From assembly GCA_002387845.1 (NCBI GenBank), contig DGLB01000022.1, positions 1-29,976 on the forward strand: a stretch of 29,976 nucleotides of DNA. The letters are read 5' to 3'. Position numbers and translations under genes: made by a program. This document shows, piece after piece, positions 23,759 to 29,976 of this stretch. Each line of letters starts with the position of its first letter. The first letter of the stretch is position 1. The notes beneath the pieces were generated by a model, which was not told where the DNA came from, ran no database searches, and saw only the letters and a program-made list of their open reading frames with translations. This DNA comes from Stenotrophomonas maltophilia (GTDB lineage Bacteria; Pseudomonadota; Gammaproteobacteria; Xanthomonadales; Xanthomonadaceae).

Positions 23759-24618
23759 TACAGGTGGATCACGAAGCAGTTCAGTTCGCCGTCCATGCGG
23801 CTGCAGTCGAAGCGCACGTTTTTTCGGGGATTCGGCATTTCTCCGTGAACCTTGCCCCCCGCCCACTTCACGCGCTGCAGGAAGTACGGCGCGCCCTCCT
23901 GGAAGCTGGTTACGTAGGTGAAAGAACGCGCCCCCCCATCAGCGCCCAGGAAGTCGTCGGCCGACTCCTGGATCGGATGGCGCATATCCTTCGACCCCAG
24001 GTACTCCCAGTTGCGGCTGTCGTGGTCGAAGTAGAACTCCATGTAACCTGTTGCGGTGTCGCCGTTGCGCAGACGTGCCACGTACGGGACTGAGCCGTCG
24101 AGCTGGAAATCGAATTGCAGCACGCGGCCATGTACGTCCGCTCTCAGGTGGCTGAAGATCGCCGTGTTGTTCAACACACGTTGCACGGTCGCGCGCGCTT
24201 CGGCATTGCGCGGGTGCAGGCTGGACACATGGTGCCCCCACATGACCGAATCGCTCGTCTCACTGGGCCAGCCGGGTGGAATCATCTGGAGCAGCCCCCA
24301 GTTGTAGTAGAACTCGCCGCTGCTTTGCCGGTACTGAAGGATCATCGCATTGAACTGCGTGCTGATCCAGGACGCGGGACGCAGCGCCTGGACCACCAGT
24401 TCGTTGCCAACAGGCAGTACGCGGTAGCCGTGGAGAAGGTCGTAGTTGAAGCCGGTGTAGATGAGGTGGTCGCCCTCACCCTTCCGCAGCGCCATGGCCT
24501 CGCGCTCACCGTCGGTGCAGCGGTAGCACATCCATGCAATCGGGTCTTCCGGCCGTTCGTTCGCTTGCGCGGGCAGTGCAGCCAATCCCAGTGACAGCCA
24601 CAACAGGTGTCTCATCAT
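23758..24618 (-). CDS. Exported Cys-containing hypothetical protein
   Basis: 286 aa. The signal peptide MMRHLLWLSLGLAALPAQA is followed by NERPEDPIAWMCYRCTDGE with a CxxC pair (Cys31, Cys34). Two more Cys lie near the end (RFDCSRMDGELNCFVIHL). Between them is a beta-rich domain with many aromatics (GYMEFYFDHDSRNWEYLGSK, TYVTSFQEGAPYF). The four Cys in two clusters suggest disulphides or a bound metal in the periplasm. No family recognised. Three ATGs run in tandem (24621, 24618, 24615); AAGGAG at spacing 6 favours 24618. Codon use is less G+C-biased than in the ABC operon. Three REP units lie upstream. Confidence 0.75.
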   Translation of the reverse strand: MMRHLLWLSLGLAALPAQANERPEDPIAWMCYRCTDGEREAMALRKGEGDHLIYTGFNYDLLHGYRVLPVGNELVVQALRPASWISTQFNAMILQYRQSSGEFYYNWGLLQMIPPGWPSETSDSVMWGHHVSSLHPRNAEARATVQRVLNNTAIFSHLRADVHGRVLQFDFQLDGSVPYVARLRNGDTATGYMEFYFDHDSRNWEYLGSKDMRHPIQESADDFLGADGGARSFTYVTSFQEGAPYFLQRVKWAGGKVHGEMPNPRKNVRFDCSRMDGELNCFVIHL

Positions 24619-24745
24619 CATCCGCTCCTTGAACGCCCGCACATGCGGGCTGTTGAAGTGGAGCAGGCGGCGGCAGCGACGAATATCGGAACGCAGCGAA
24701 ATGTGCGCAGCTCGCCGCACCAAGGCGAATCACGCGATGTCCCCC

Positions 24746-24767
24746 GTAGAGCGGGGCTTGCCCCGCT
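24746..24767 (+). repeat. SMAG-type REP unit
   Basis: GTAG, then AGCGGGGC-TT-GCCCCGCT stem-loop. First of two direct copies 42 bp apart. Confidence 0.9.
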
Positions 24768-24787
24768 GAAGGCCACCGGCATCTCCC

Positions 24788-24808
24788 GTAGAGCGGGGCT
24801 TGCCCCGC
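24788..24808 (+). repeat. SMAG-type REP unit, left half of an inverted pair
   Basis: GTAG followed by a GCGGGGC/GCCCCGC stem. It is joined by a 24-bp linker (GCGAACCACCCGGCATCCACG core) to the inverted unit at 24833; the same linker recurs at 27100-27120. Confidence 0.9.
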
Positions 24809-24832
24809 CGCGAACCACCCGGCATCCACGCC

Positions 24833-24854
24833 AGCCGGGCAAGCCCGGCTCTAC
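24833..24854 (-). repeat. SMAG-type REP unit, right half of an inverted pair
   Basis: AGCCGGGC-AA-GCCCGGCT followed by CTAC, so GTAG is on the minus strand. The stem sequence differs from its partner. Confidence 0.9.
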
Positions 24855-25011
24855 GCGCCATCCCATATCAACCGCGCACCGCGCGTTTGAACTTTGTCTG
24901 ATATTGCGAAATCCCCATTGCGACCCCGCAACGCACTCGCTATTTTCGCGCCCTCGCAACAGGCAGGCGTCGCGGACGGATTGCGACAACTGCCCAGCTC
25001 AGGAGGTAGGG

Positions 25012-26535
25012 ATGTCGAACCGCAAGTGGGCCACGGGACTTCAATCGCGTCTGCTGGACTTCCCGGAAGGCTTACTGGTTGCGGCGCTCTACGCTGCGGC
25101 ATGCTGGTCCGCCTGGCACGTGTCGCTGGATCAGTTCTTCCTGCCTGCAGGTGTGCGCGTTGCCGCGCTGCTGGTGTGTCGCCGTGAGATGTGGCCGTAC
25201 TTGTTGCTTGGTGAATACGCCTACTTTGCACATCTGCGCATGCCCATGGTCGATACGCACGGGTTGGCATGGGTGATCATCGCGTCAGCGTACTTGCTTC
25301 CATTGGTTGCACTCATCGTTCACTTGAGCAGGCGAATCGAGTCCTGGCGCTCAGATACTGGGTTGCTCCGCATCGCGGCTCTGGCTGCTGCAACCGCTTC
25401 ACTTGGCAACATGACACTCGTCCATATCTTCTGGACAACGCCAACTCAAGGCGGGTTTGCCATGATTACGGCAAGATACGCCATGGGGGATTACATCGGC
25501 ATACTGACGCTTGCTCCGCTGGCGCTGCTTTTCATTGAGCGCGGTTCCATCGAGTGGTCCGCGTGGCGAAGTTCAGCGACAGCCTACGCGGCCGTCACGC
25601 TACTCGTATTGGGCTCAATGTCTGCGTTCTCCCTGCCCTTGGAGAGGGCGACGCTTCAGCTGTTGATGGCGGTTCCCGTGATTGCTTTCACCTGCCTTCA
25701 TGGCTGGTCGGGTGCCGCGCTCGGGGTGCCACTGATGAACTTCTTCATCCACATCGGGACGTCGTCAACGGGGCTTCCGGAATCATTCGATGCGGACGCG
25801 TTCAAAGTTCAGTTGATCACCGCAATTTCTGGAACTGCGCTGCTCGCTCTCGGGTCCCGAATCACCTACCACTATCATCAATGCCTGCAGCATGCGAAGG
25901 CCAGCCGACAGGCCATCTCAAACGCGCGCGCTTCGCACCTGGCCGGTGAGCGGGAGCTGCGCGAACGAGCTCTTGATCTTCGAAGGATCAGCGAAGGCTT
26001 GGACGTGTCTCTGAGTGATACCGTCGAATGGCTGAGAGCTCGTGGCTACGACGAGATGGCATCAAGCCTGCTGAACGTCGCGGCGGTACATTCCCGGAAG
26101 TTCCGTGAGCAGACCAGCATGGTGTATCCGACAACTTTGGAGCATGTCGGCCTTTACCTTGCTCTTCAGGTCGGCGGAATTGGGGATACCTGGAGTGAGA
26201 CCCTTCGACTGGCTCAGCCACATCTGGCAGGCGACCCCTGCAAACTCAGTCAAGATCTTCAGTTGACTGCTTACCGCGCACTGGCGGAAGCCGTCTCTCT
26301 TCTGCTCGAGCACGAGCGAGGCCAATTGAAGATCCGAGCGCGATGCGGACGACTCTGCAGGACATCCGGAATCGTGGTTTCGGTCGGCACCGTCGATCCC
26401 AGGTACCAGATCGCCCGTACCACGGCGACGATGGCAATAGGCCGCCTCAGCGGCTGGACGCAATCGTACGGCGGCATTGTTCAATGCCGCCGAAACAGAA
26501 TCCGCATGTTCTTCGCGGAAACGTCCCCCTGCTAG
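25012..26535 (+). CDS. MASE1-domain sensor with degenerate histidine-kinase module
   Basis: 507 aa. The N-terminal half (about 15-285) has eight or so membrane helices in MASE1 style (LPAGVRVAALLVCRREMWPYLLLGEY, ARYAMGDYIGILTLAPLAL). MASE1 is an integral-membrane sensory domain found on kinases and diguanylate cyclases. A coiled-coil linker (285-320) leads to a cytoplasmic part that follows the HisKA_3/HATPase order but lacks its catalytic residues: LDLRRISEGLDVSL has Asp331 where the His should be, YRALAEAVSLLLEHE has Leu430 in place of the N-box Asn, and the DDG motif is absent. It is therefore a likely pseudokinase acting by protein contact. ATG 25012 follows AGGAGG. The gene is less G+C-rich than its neighbours. 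Confidence 0.82.
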   Translation: MSNRKWATGLQSRLLDFPEGLLVAALYAAACWSAWHVSLDQFFLPAGVRVAALLVCRREMWPYLLLGEYAYFAHLRMPMVDTHGLAWVIIASAYLLPLVALIVHLSRRIESWRSDTGLLRIAALAAATASLGNMTLVHIFWTTPTQGGFAMITARYAMGDYIGILTLAPLALLFIERGSIEWSAWRSSATAYAAVTLLVLGSMSAFSLPLERATLQLLMAVPVIAFTCLHGWSGAALGVPLMNFFIHIGTSSTGLPESFDADAFKVQLITAISGTALLALGSRITYHYHQCLQHAKASRQAISNARASHLAGERELRERALDLRRISEGLDVSLSDTVEWLRARGYDEMASSLLNVAAVHSRKFREQTSMVYPTTLEHVGLYLALQVGGIGDTWSETLRLAQPHLAGDPCKLSQDLQLTAYRALAEAVSLLLEHERGQLKIRARCGRLCRTSGIVVSVGTVDPRYQIARTTATMAIGRLSGWTQSYGGIVQCRRNRIRMFFAETSPC

Positions 26536-26981
26536 GGGCTATCGGTGGTTCGTAGCACCCACCAGCGATCCATCCCCTCGCTTTCGGAGACCAACAGAGA
26601 GAAGTCGGGGTGCCGATACACCTCCAAAGCGCTCGGCGGGGCTATTGAGGTGCTTCGATCAGATGGGAGCTCGATGTTCAGGTGCACAGCGCCAGCGGGA
26701 AGCACCCAGTATTGATCCAATGCCTTGCCCAGTATCAGCTGGATGTTTCCCTTCTGATCGTTGACCTGGAAGTACGAAATGGAATCACGCTCGAACCCGT
26801 GAACACGCCAACGCGCATCCAGGCTCATGTCTGCCGTCTGTGGGTTGCTCTCGCCGAGTCCCACACTTGCCAGTTCTATCCCGTGACCACCGCCCGGGCA
26901 GCATTTTGCCCAAGCCAGATAGGGTGAGGCCAGTGCAAGTACAGCAAGTGGAAACATGCGACGTGCGGGCATTTTCCACAC
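26532..26981 (-). CDS. Small exported hypothetical protein
   Basis: 149 aa. The signal peptide MWKMPARRMFPLAVLALASPYLAWA is followed at once by KCCPGGGHGIELASVG, with adjacent cysteines two residues past the predicted cut. The rest is beta-rich and aromatic (DSISYFQVNDQKGNIQLILG, DQYWVLPAG, MDRWWVLR). The GTG at 26981 has GGAGG six bases upstream, whereas the ATG at 26972 is too far from it, so GTG is preferred. Its stop shares a palindromic CTAG (26532-26535) with the stop of the convergent MASE1 gene. Unknown function; periplasmic by prediction. The Cys-Cys is not a canonical lipobox. Confidence 0.7.
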   Translation of the reverse strand: MWKMPARRMFPLAVLALASPYLAWAKCCPGGGHGIELASVGLGESNPQTADMSLDARWRVHGFERDSISYFQVNDQKGNIQLILGKALDQYWVLPAGAVHLNIELPSDRSTSIAPPSALEVYRHPDFSLLVSESEGMDRWWVLRTTDSP

Positions 26982-27076
26982 GGTTGACCTCCAGTTCTCA
27001 AAGACCCGTCAGCGGGTTCGCGCGATGCTATTCGGGCAGATCGAGCGAGGCGATGATGATTGTCTGAGAATCAGCC

Positions 27077-27099
27077 GGAGAGCGGGGCGTTGCCCCGCT
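27077..27099 (+). repeat. Degenerate SMAG-type REP unit, left half of an inverted pair
   Basis: The head is GGAG instead of GTAG and the loop has one extra base (AGCGGGGC-GT-TGCCCCGCT). Otherwise it matches 24788-24808, including the linker that follows. Confidence 0.8.
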
Positions 27100-27121
27100 G
27101 CGAACCACCCGGCATCCACGC

Positions 27122-27143
27122 AGCCGGGCAAGCCCGGCTCTAC
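27122..27143 (-). repeat. SMAG-type REP unit, right half of an inverted pair
   Basis: AGCCGGGC-AA-GCCCGGCT followed by CTAC; identical to 24833-24854. It lies 8 bp from the end of the minus-strand rarD gene, where it could act as a 3'-end hairpin. Confidence 0.9.
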
Positions 27144-27151
27144 GCACCGCT

Positions 27152-28066
27152 TCAGCGCGTCGCGGCCTTGCGCGTCCGCCACAGGCTGTCGCCGATGAAC
27201 AGCAACAGGCCCGCCCAGATCGCGGCGAAGCCCAGCGCCTTGCCGGTGTCGAAGGGTTCGCGGAAGAAGAACACGCCCAGCAGCAGGCCGATGGTGGGGG
27301 CGATGTACTGCAGGATGCCAACCAGCGACAGGGGGATGCGCTTCACGCCATAGGCGAAGCCGATCAACGGCAGTGCGGTGACCGCGCCGCCCAGGATCAG
27401 CAGCAGGTCGTTCTTCCAGCCCCAGCCGCTGAAGAAGGCCCCGCCGTGCGCGCCTTCGCTCCAGATGGCAAAGCCGATCGCGGGCAGGAACAGGTACAGG
27501 CTTTCGATGCCGAGGCCGGCCACCGGGTCGACCGAAATCAACTTGCGCAGCAGGCCGTACAGGCCGAACGAACAGGCCAGGCCGAGTGCGATCCACGGCG
27601 GGCGGCCGGCGTCCACGGTGAGCCACGCCACGCCGACGGCGGCACAGGCCACGGCCAGCCATTGCAGGCCGCGTAACCGCTCTTTCAGCACCAGCACGCC
27701 CAGCAGCACGCTCACCAGCGGGTTGATGAAGTAGCCCAGGCTGGTCTCGATGACGTGGCCGGCGTTGATCGCCCAGATGTACAGGCCCCAGTTGAAGGCG
27801 ATGGCAAGGCTGCTCAGCGCCAGCGTGGGCAGCGCGCGCGGCTGCGCGGCAATGGTCTTCCACCAGCGGCGGCCACTGCTGATCAGCAGCCAGGCCACCA
27901 CCAGCACCGTGCTCCAGATGATGCGGTGGGCAATGATCTGCTGCGACGGCACCGCCTTGAGCAGGTGCCAGTACACCGGCACCAGCCCCCACAGGGTGAA
28001 GGTGAATGCGGTGATGGCCAGGCCCCGGCGCTGCTCCTGCAGCGCCTGCGCGTCCACCGCGCTCAC
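27152..28066 (-). CDS. rarD: RarD-type EamA transporter
   Basis: 304 aa with ten membrane helices in two EamA repeats. RarD hallmarks are GLAITAFTFTLWGLVPVYWHLLK, AHRIIWSTVL, NWGLYIWAINAGHVIETSLGYFINPL and LQYIAPTIGLLLGVFFFRE. RarD (named from a chloramphenicol-sensitivity locus) belongs to the drug/metabolite transporter superfamily; its physiological substrate is uncertain. The GTG start at 28066 overlaps the stop of the yedA-like gene as GTGA, so both are translated from one mRNA. A second GTG at 28057 is possible. The longer frame to 28735 only reads through the neighbouring gene. A REP pair follows the 3' end. Confidence 0.92.
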   Translation of the reverse strand: MSAVDAQALQEQRRGLAITAFTFTLWGLVPVYWHLLKAVPSQQIIAHRIIWSTVLVVAWLLISSGRRWWKTIAAQPRALPTLALSSLAIAFNWGLYIWAINAGHVIETSLGYFINPLVSVLLGVLVLKERLRGLQWLAVACAAVGVAWLTVDAGRPPWIALGLACSFGLYGLLRKLISVDPVAGLGIESLYLFLPAIGFAIWSEGAHGGAFFSGWGWKNDLLLILGGAVTALPLIGFAYGVKRIPLSLVGILQYIAPTIGLLLGVFFFREPFDTGKALGFAAIWAGLLLFIGDSLWRTRKAATR

Positions 28067-28965
28067 TTGGCGCGGGTCCGGGCCAGGGTCAGCACCACCA
28101 CGCCGGCCAGGATGACGCCCATGGCCAGCAGGTCGTGCGCACCGAAGCGCTCGTGGCCGATCCAGGCCCCCAGCAGCACGGCAATCACCGGGTTCACGTA
28201 GGCGTAGCTGCCGGCCAGCGCCGGGCGCACGTTGTGCAGCAGCCAGACGTAGGCGGTGAAGGCGACGATGGAGCCGAACATGCACAGGTAGGCCACGGCC
28301 AGCATCCCATTCATGCTGGGCCAGTGGGTCGGTCGCTCGCCCGTGGCCAGGCCCAGCGCGACCAGCATGACGCCGCCACAGATCATCTGCCCGGCGGCGG
28401 TCATGAACGGGGCCGGCAGGTCCAGGCGGCGGGCGCTGACCGAGCCAAACGCCCAGCCGATGGGGGCGATCAGCAGCAGGATCAGCCCCTGCGGCGAGGC
28501 GGTGAGGCTGCTGCCCGCATTCAGCCAGACCACGCCGAGGAAGCCGATGGCGATGCCCAGCCACTCGCCCCTGGTGGCGTGTTCGCCCCGGATTGCGCCA
28601 AACAGCGCCATCCAGAGCGGCACCGAGGCCACCGCGGTCGCCGCCAGGCCGGAGGAGACGGTGCGCTCGGCCAGCACCACCATGCCGTTGCCCAGCACCA
28701 GCATGGTCAGGCCCATGAACACCAGGTTGCGCCACTGGCGGCCCGTGGGGGCGGCCATGCCGCGCCAGCGCAGCACCGCGTACATCAGGCTGCCGGCGAC
28801 AATGAAACGGGCTCCGGACACGGTGGTGAGCGGCAGCGCCCCCCCTTCCAGGGCCAGCCGGATGCCCAGGTAGGTGGAACCCCAGACCACATAGACCAGC
28901 AGCAACGCCAGGACCACCATGCCGGTGCGCGGCGCGGGGGCGGGAACGGGGGTGGGGACGGCCAT
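28063..28965 (-). CDS. yedA: YedA-type EamA drug/metabolite exporter
   Basis: 300 aa, ten membrane helices in two EamA repeats. VYVVWGSTYLGIRLALEG near the N-terminus, the LGNGMVVLAERTVSSGLAA stretch and the C-terminal SYAYVNPVIAVLLGAWIGHE are typical of YedA and related 10-TMS exporters. The N-terminus is Pro-rich (MAVPTPVPAPAPRTG). ATG 28965 has only a weak RBS; a -10-like TAGAAT (minus strand, 28994-28999) lies close upstream, giving a short leader. First gene of a two-gene operon with rarD, with which it overlaps by 4 bp. Inner-membrane exporter; substrate unknown. Confidence 0.9.
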   Translation of the reverse strand: MAVPTPVPAPAPRTGMVVLALLLVYVVWGSTYLGIRLALEGGALPLTTVSGARFIVAGSLMYAVLRWRGMAAPTGRQWRNLVFMGLTMLVLGNGMVVLAERTVSSGLAATAVASVPLWMALFGAIRGEHATRGEWLGIAIGFLGVVWLNAGSSLTASPQGLILLLIAPIGWAFGSVSARRLDLPAPFMTAAGQMICGGVMLVALGLATGERPTHWPSMNGMLAVAYLCMFGSIVAFTAYVWLLHNVRPALAGSYAYVNPVIAVLLGAWIGHERFGAHDLLAMGVILAGVVVLTLARTRAK

Positions 28966-29137
28966 TGCAGGACCAGCAGGCGGGGGAACGGCGATTCTAG
29001 GGCCGCTGTCGCGGCTGGACTAGTCACATGGTGCAATGTCCACCGGTCATGCACGTGGGGTAAGGTAAAAGCAGGTGCCTATCCTGGGCCCGACGCTTTC
29101 CAGATCCACCGCTTCACCGCGAGGAACGATTTTCCGC

Positions 29138-29976
29138 ATGAGCCACTCCCCCTCCCTTTCGACGCCCCTTGATGACAAGGCGGCGCTCAAACGCTCGATC
29201 TCCAACACCCTGAAAGGCTCGGCCGGCAACCTGGTCGAGTGGTACGACGTTTATGTGTACTCGGTGTTCGCGGTCTACTTCGAATCGCAGTTCTTCTCGG
29301 CCGACGACAAGAACTCCACCGTCTATGTGTGGGCGATCTTCGCCGCCACCTTCCTGATGCGCCCGATCGGCGCGTGGTACTTCGGCCGCTTTGCCGACCG
29401 TTACGGCCGCCGCCTGGCGCTGACCGTGTCGGTGACGATGATGGCCGCCTGTTCGTTCCTGATCGCACTGACCCCCACCGCCGCCAGCATTGGTGGCTGG
29501 GCGGCGTTGATCCTGCTGTTCGCCCGCCTGCTGCAGGGCTTCGCCACCGGCGGCGAGTACGGGGCCAGCGCCACGTACATGTCCGAAGCCGCCCTTCCGG
29601 GCCGTCGCGGTCTGCTGTCCTCGTTCCACTACGTCACCCTGGTCGGCGGCCACGTGCTGGCGCAGCTGACCCTGCTGACCATGCTGATCTTCTGGGCCAA
29701 GCCGGAAATCTCGGCCTGGGGCTGGCGCATCGCCTTCGGCATCGGTGGCCTGGCCGCGATCGTGGTGTTCTGGCTGCGCCGGACCATGGACGAATCGCTG
29801 GGCCATGACTCCATCGAAGCCGCGCGCGAAGGCAAGGCCAAGGCCTCCGGTTCGATGTACGAGCTGTTCGTGCACCAGTGGCGTCCGCTGCTGCTGTGCT
29901 TCCTGATCACCGCGGGTGGCACCGTGGCCTTCTACACCTACTCGGTGAACGGCCCGAAGATGATCCAGAGCGCCTT
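29138..29976 (+). CDS. kgtP: KgtP-like MHS-family permease (5' part only)
   Basis: 279 codons are visible; the gene runs off the window end. GNLVEWYDVYVYSVFAVYF (30-48), FLMRPIGAWYFGRFADRYGRR (72-92; MFS loop 2-3 signature), LLQGFATGGEYGASATYMSE and WGWRIAFGIGG are hallmarks of the metabolite:H+ symporter branch and resemble E. coli KgtP, the alpha-ketoglutarate permease. The region covers about the first six or seven helices, and a charged central loop (RRTMDESLGHDSIEAAREGK). ATG 29138 has GAGGAA upstream (29121-29126). Divergent from the EamA operon. Alpha-ketoglutarate is the likely substrate, though related dicarboxylates or proline-like solutes cannot be excluded. Confidence 0.88.
   Translation, partial: MSHSPSLSTPLDDKAALKRSISNTLKGSAGNLVEWYDVYVYSVFAVYFESQFFSADDKNSTVYVWAIFAATFLMRPIGAWYFGRFADRYGRRLALTVSVTMMAACSFLIALTPTAASIGGWAALILLFARLLQGFATGGEYGASATYMSEAALPGRRGLLSSFHYVTLVGGHVLAQLTLLTMLIFWAKPEISAWGWRIAFGIGGLAAIVVFWLRRTMDESLGHDSIEAAREGKAKASGSMYELFVHQWRPLLLCFLITAGGTVAFYTYSVNGPKMIQSA

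Larger units (their letters stand above)
24619..25011. other. Divergent intergenic region, 393 bp, with three REP units
   Basis: It separates the minus-strand exported protein from the plus-strand MASE1 gene. It holds two direct GTAG-headed REP units and one inverted unit (24746-24854), followed by about 150 bp that are less G+C-rich and should carry the MASE1 promoter. No gene-like frame is present; the long frame upstream of ATG 25012 runs through the REPs and is not coding. Confidence 0.6.

Noticed and set aside
24746..24854. Possible CRISPR array because of repeated palindromic units
   Set aside because: Only three units, in mixed orientation with GTAG heads and a shared linker, fitting REP elements; no cas genes.
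24607..25011. N-terminal extension of the MASE1 frame
   Set aside because: It runs through three REP units and is full of Arg/Pro; AGGAGG directly before ATG 25012 marks the real start.
28067..28735. N-terminal extension of the rarD frame
   Set aside because: It overlaps the yedA-like gene in another frame and encodes Gly/Arg-rich nonsense; the GTGA overlap gives a natural start at 28066.
29031..29054. GTGCA...TGCAC dyad upstream of the KgtP-like gene
   Set aside because: Only five bases per arm with a 14-base gap; too weak to call an operator without comparison.

Overview
The window looks like chromosomal DNA of a Stenotrophomonas species, probably of the S. maltophilia complex. The reasons are high-G+C Xanthomonadaceae-type coding sequence, an Ax21-family outer-membrane protein, a DUF6165 gene, and at least eight REP units whose head reads GTAG on one strand (the SMAG type of S. 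maltophilia). I see no rRNA, tRNA, CRISPR array, intact insertion sequence or prophage. Genus is an inference from these traits; no search was run.

Layout. 1-5500: a PemK/MazF-like toxin-family gene; a short promoter-terminator unit that may be a small RNA; a VOC-fold protein; a YdfG-type dehydrogenase; an exported hypothetical; YehS (DUF1456); an MFS exporter; a TorF-type putative porin; DUF6165. 5500-8800: Ax21, a 595-bp gene-free stretch, YbaA (DUF1428), an anchored protein with a Gly/Met-rich tail, and a lysine/alanine-repeat histone-H1-like protein. 9265-14064: a Do/HtrA periplasmic protease, a three-gene DUF883/YqjE-like envelope operon, an AI-2E-family permease and a YigB-like phosphatase. 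14087-17229: an M17 aminopeptidase, then a coupled pair of membrane-anchored catalase-like peroxidase and cytochrome b561.

17256-23707 is the most system-like part. A DesK/DesR-type two-component pair is divergent from a four-gene ABC efflux operon (HlyD/MacA adaptor, MacB/LolD-type ATPase, two FtsX-type permeases). Two dyads built on GTGAC/GTCAC half-sites lie in the shared intergenic region. The simplest reading is an envelope-stress or antimicrobial sensing and export module.

23758-26981 is a patch of less G+C-rich sequence bounded on the right by an inverted REP pair, with a REP triplet inside it. It holds two exported Cys-containing proteins of unknown function and a MASE1 membrane sensor whose cytoplasmic part resembles a histidine kinase but lacks the phospho-accepting His, the N-box Asn and the DDG motif. 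This is the best candidate here for something undescribed.

27152-29976: two overlapping EamA transporters (RarD and YedA types), then the divergent 5' part of a KgtP-like MHS-family permease that runs off the window.
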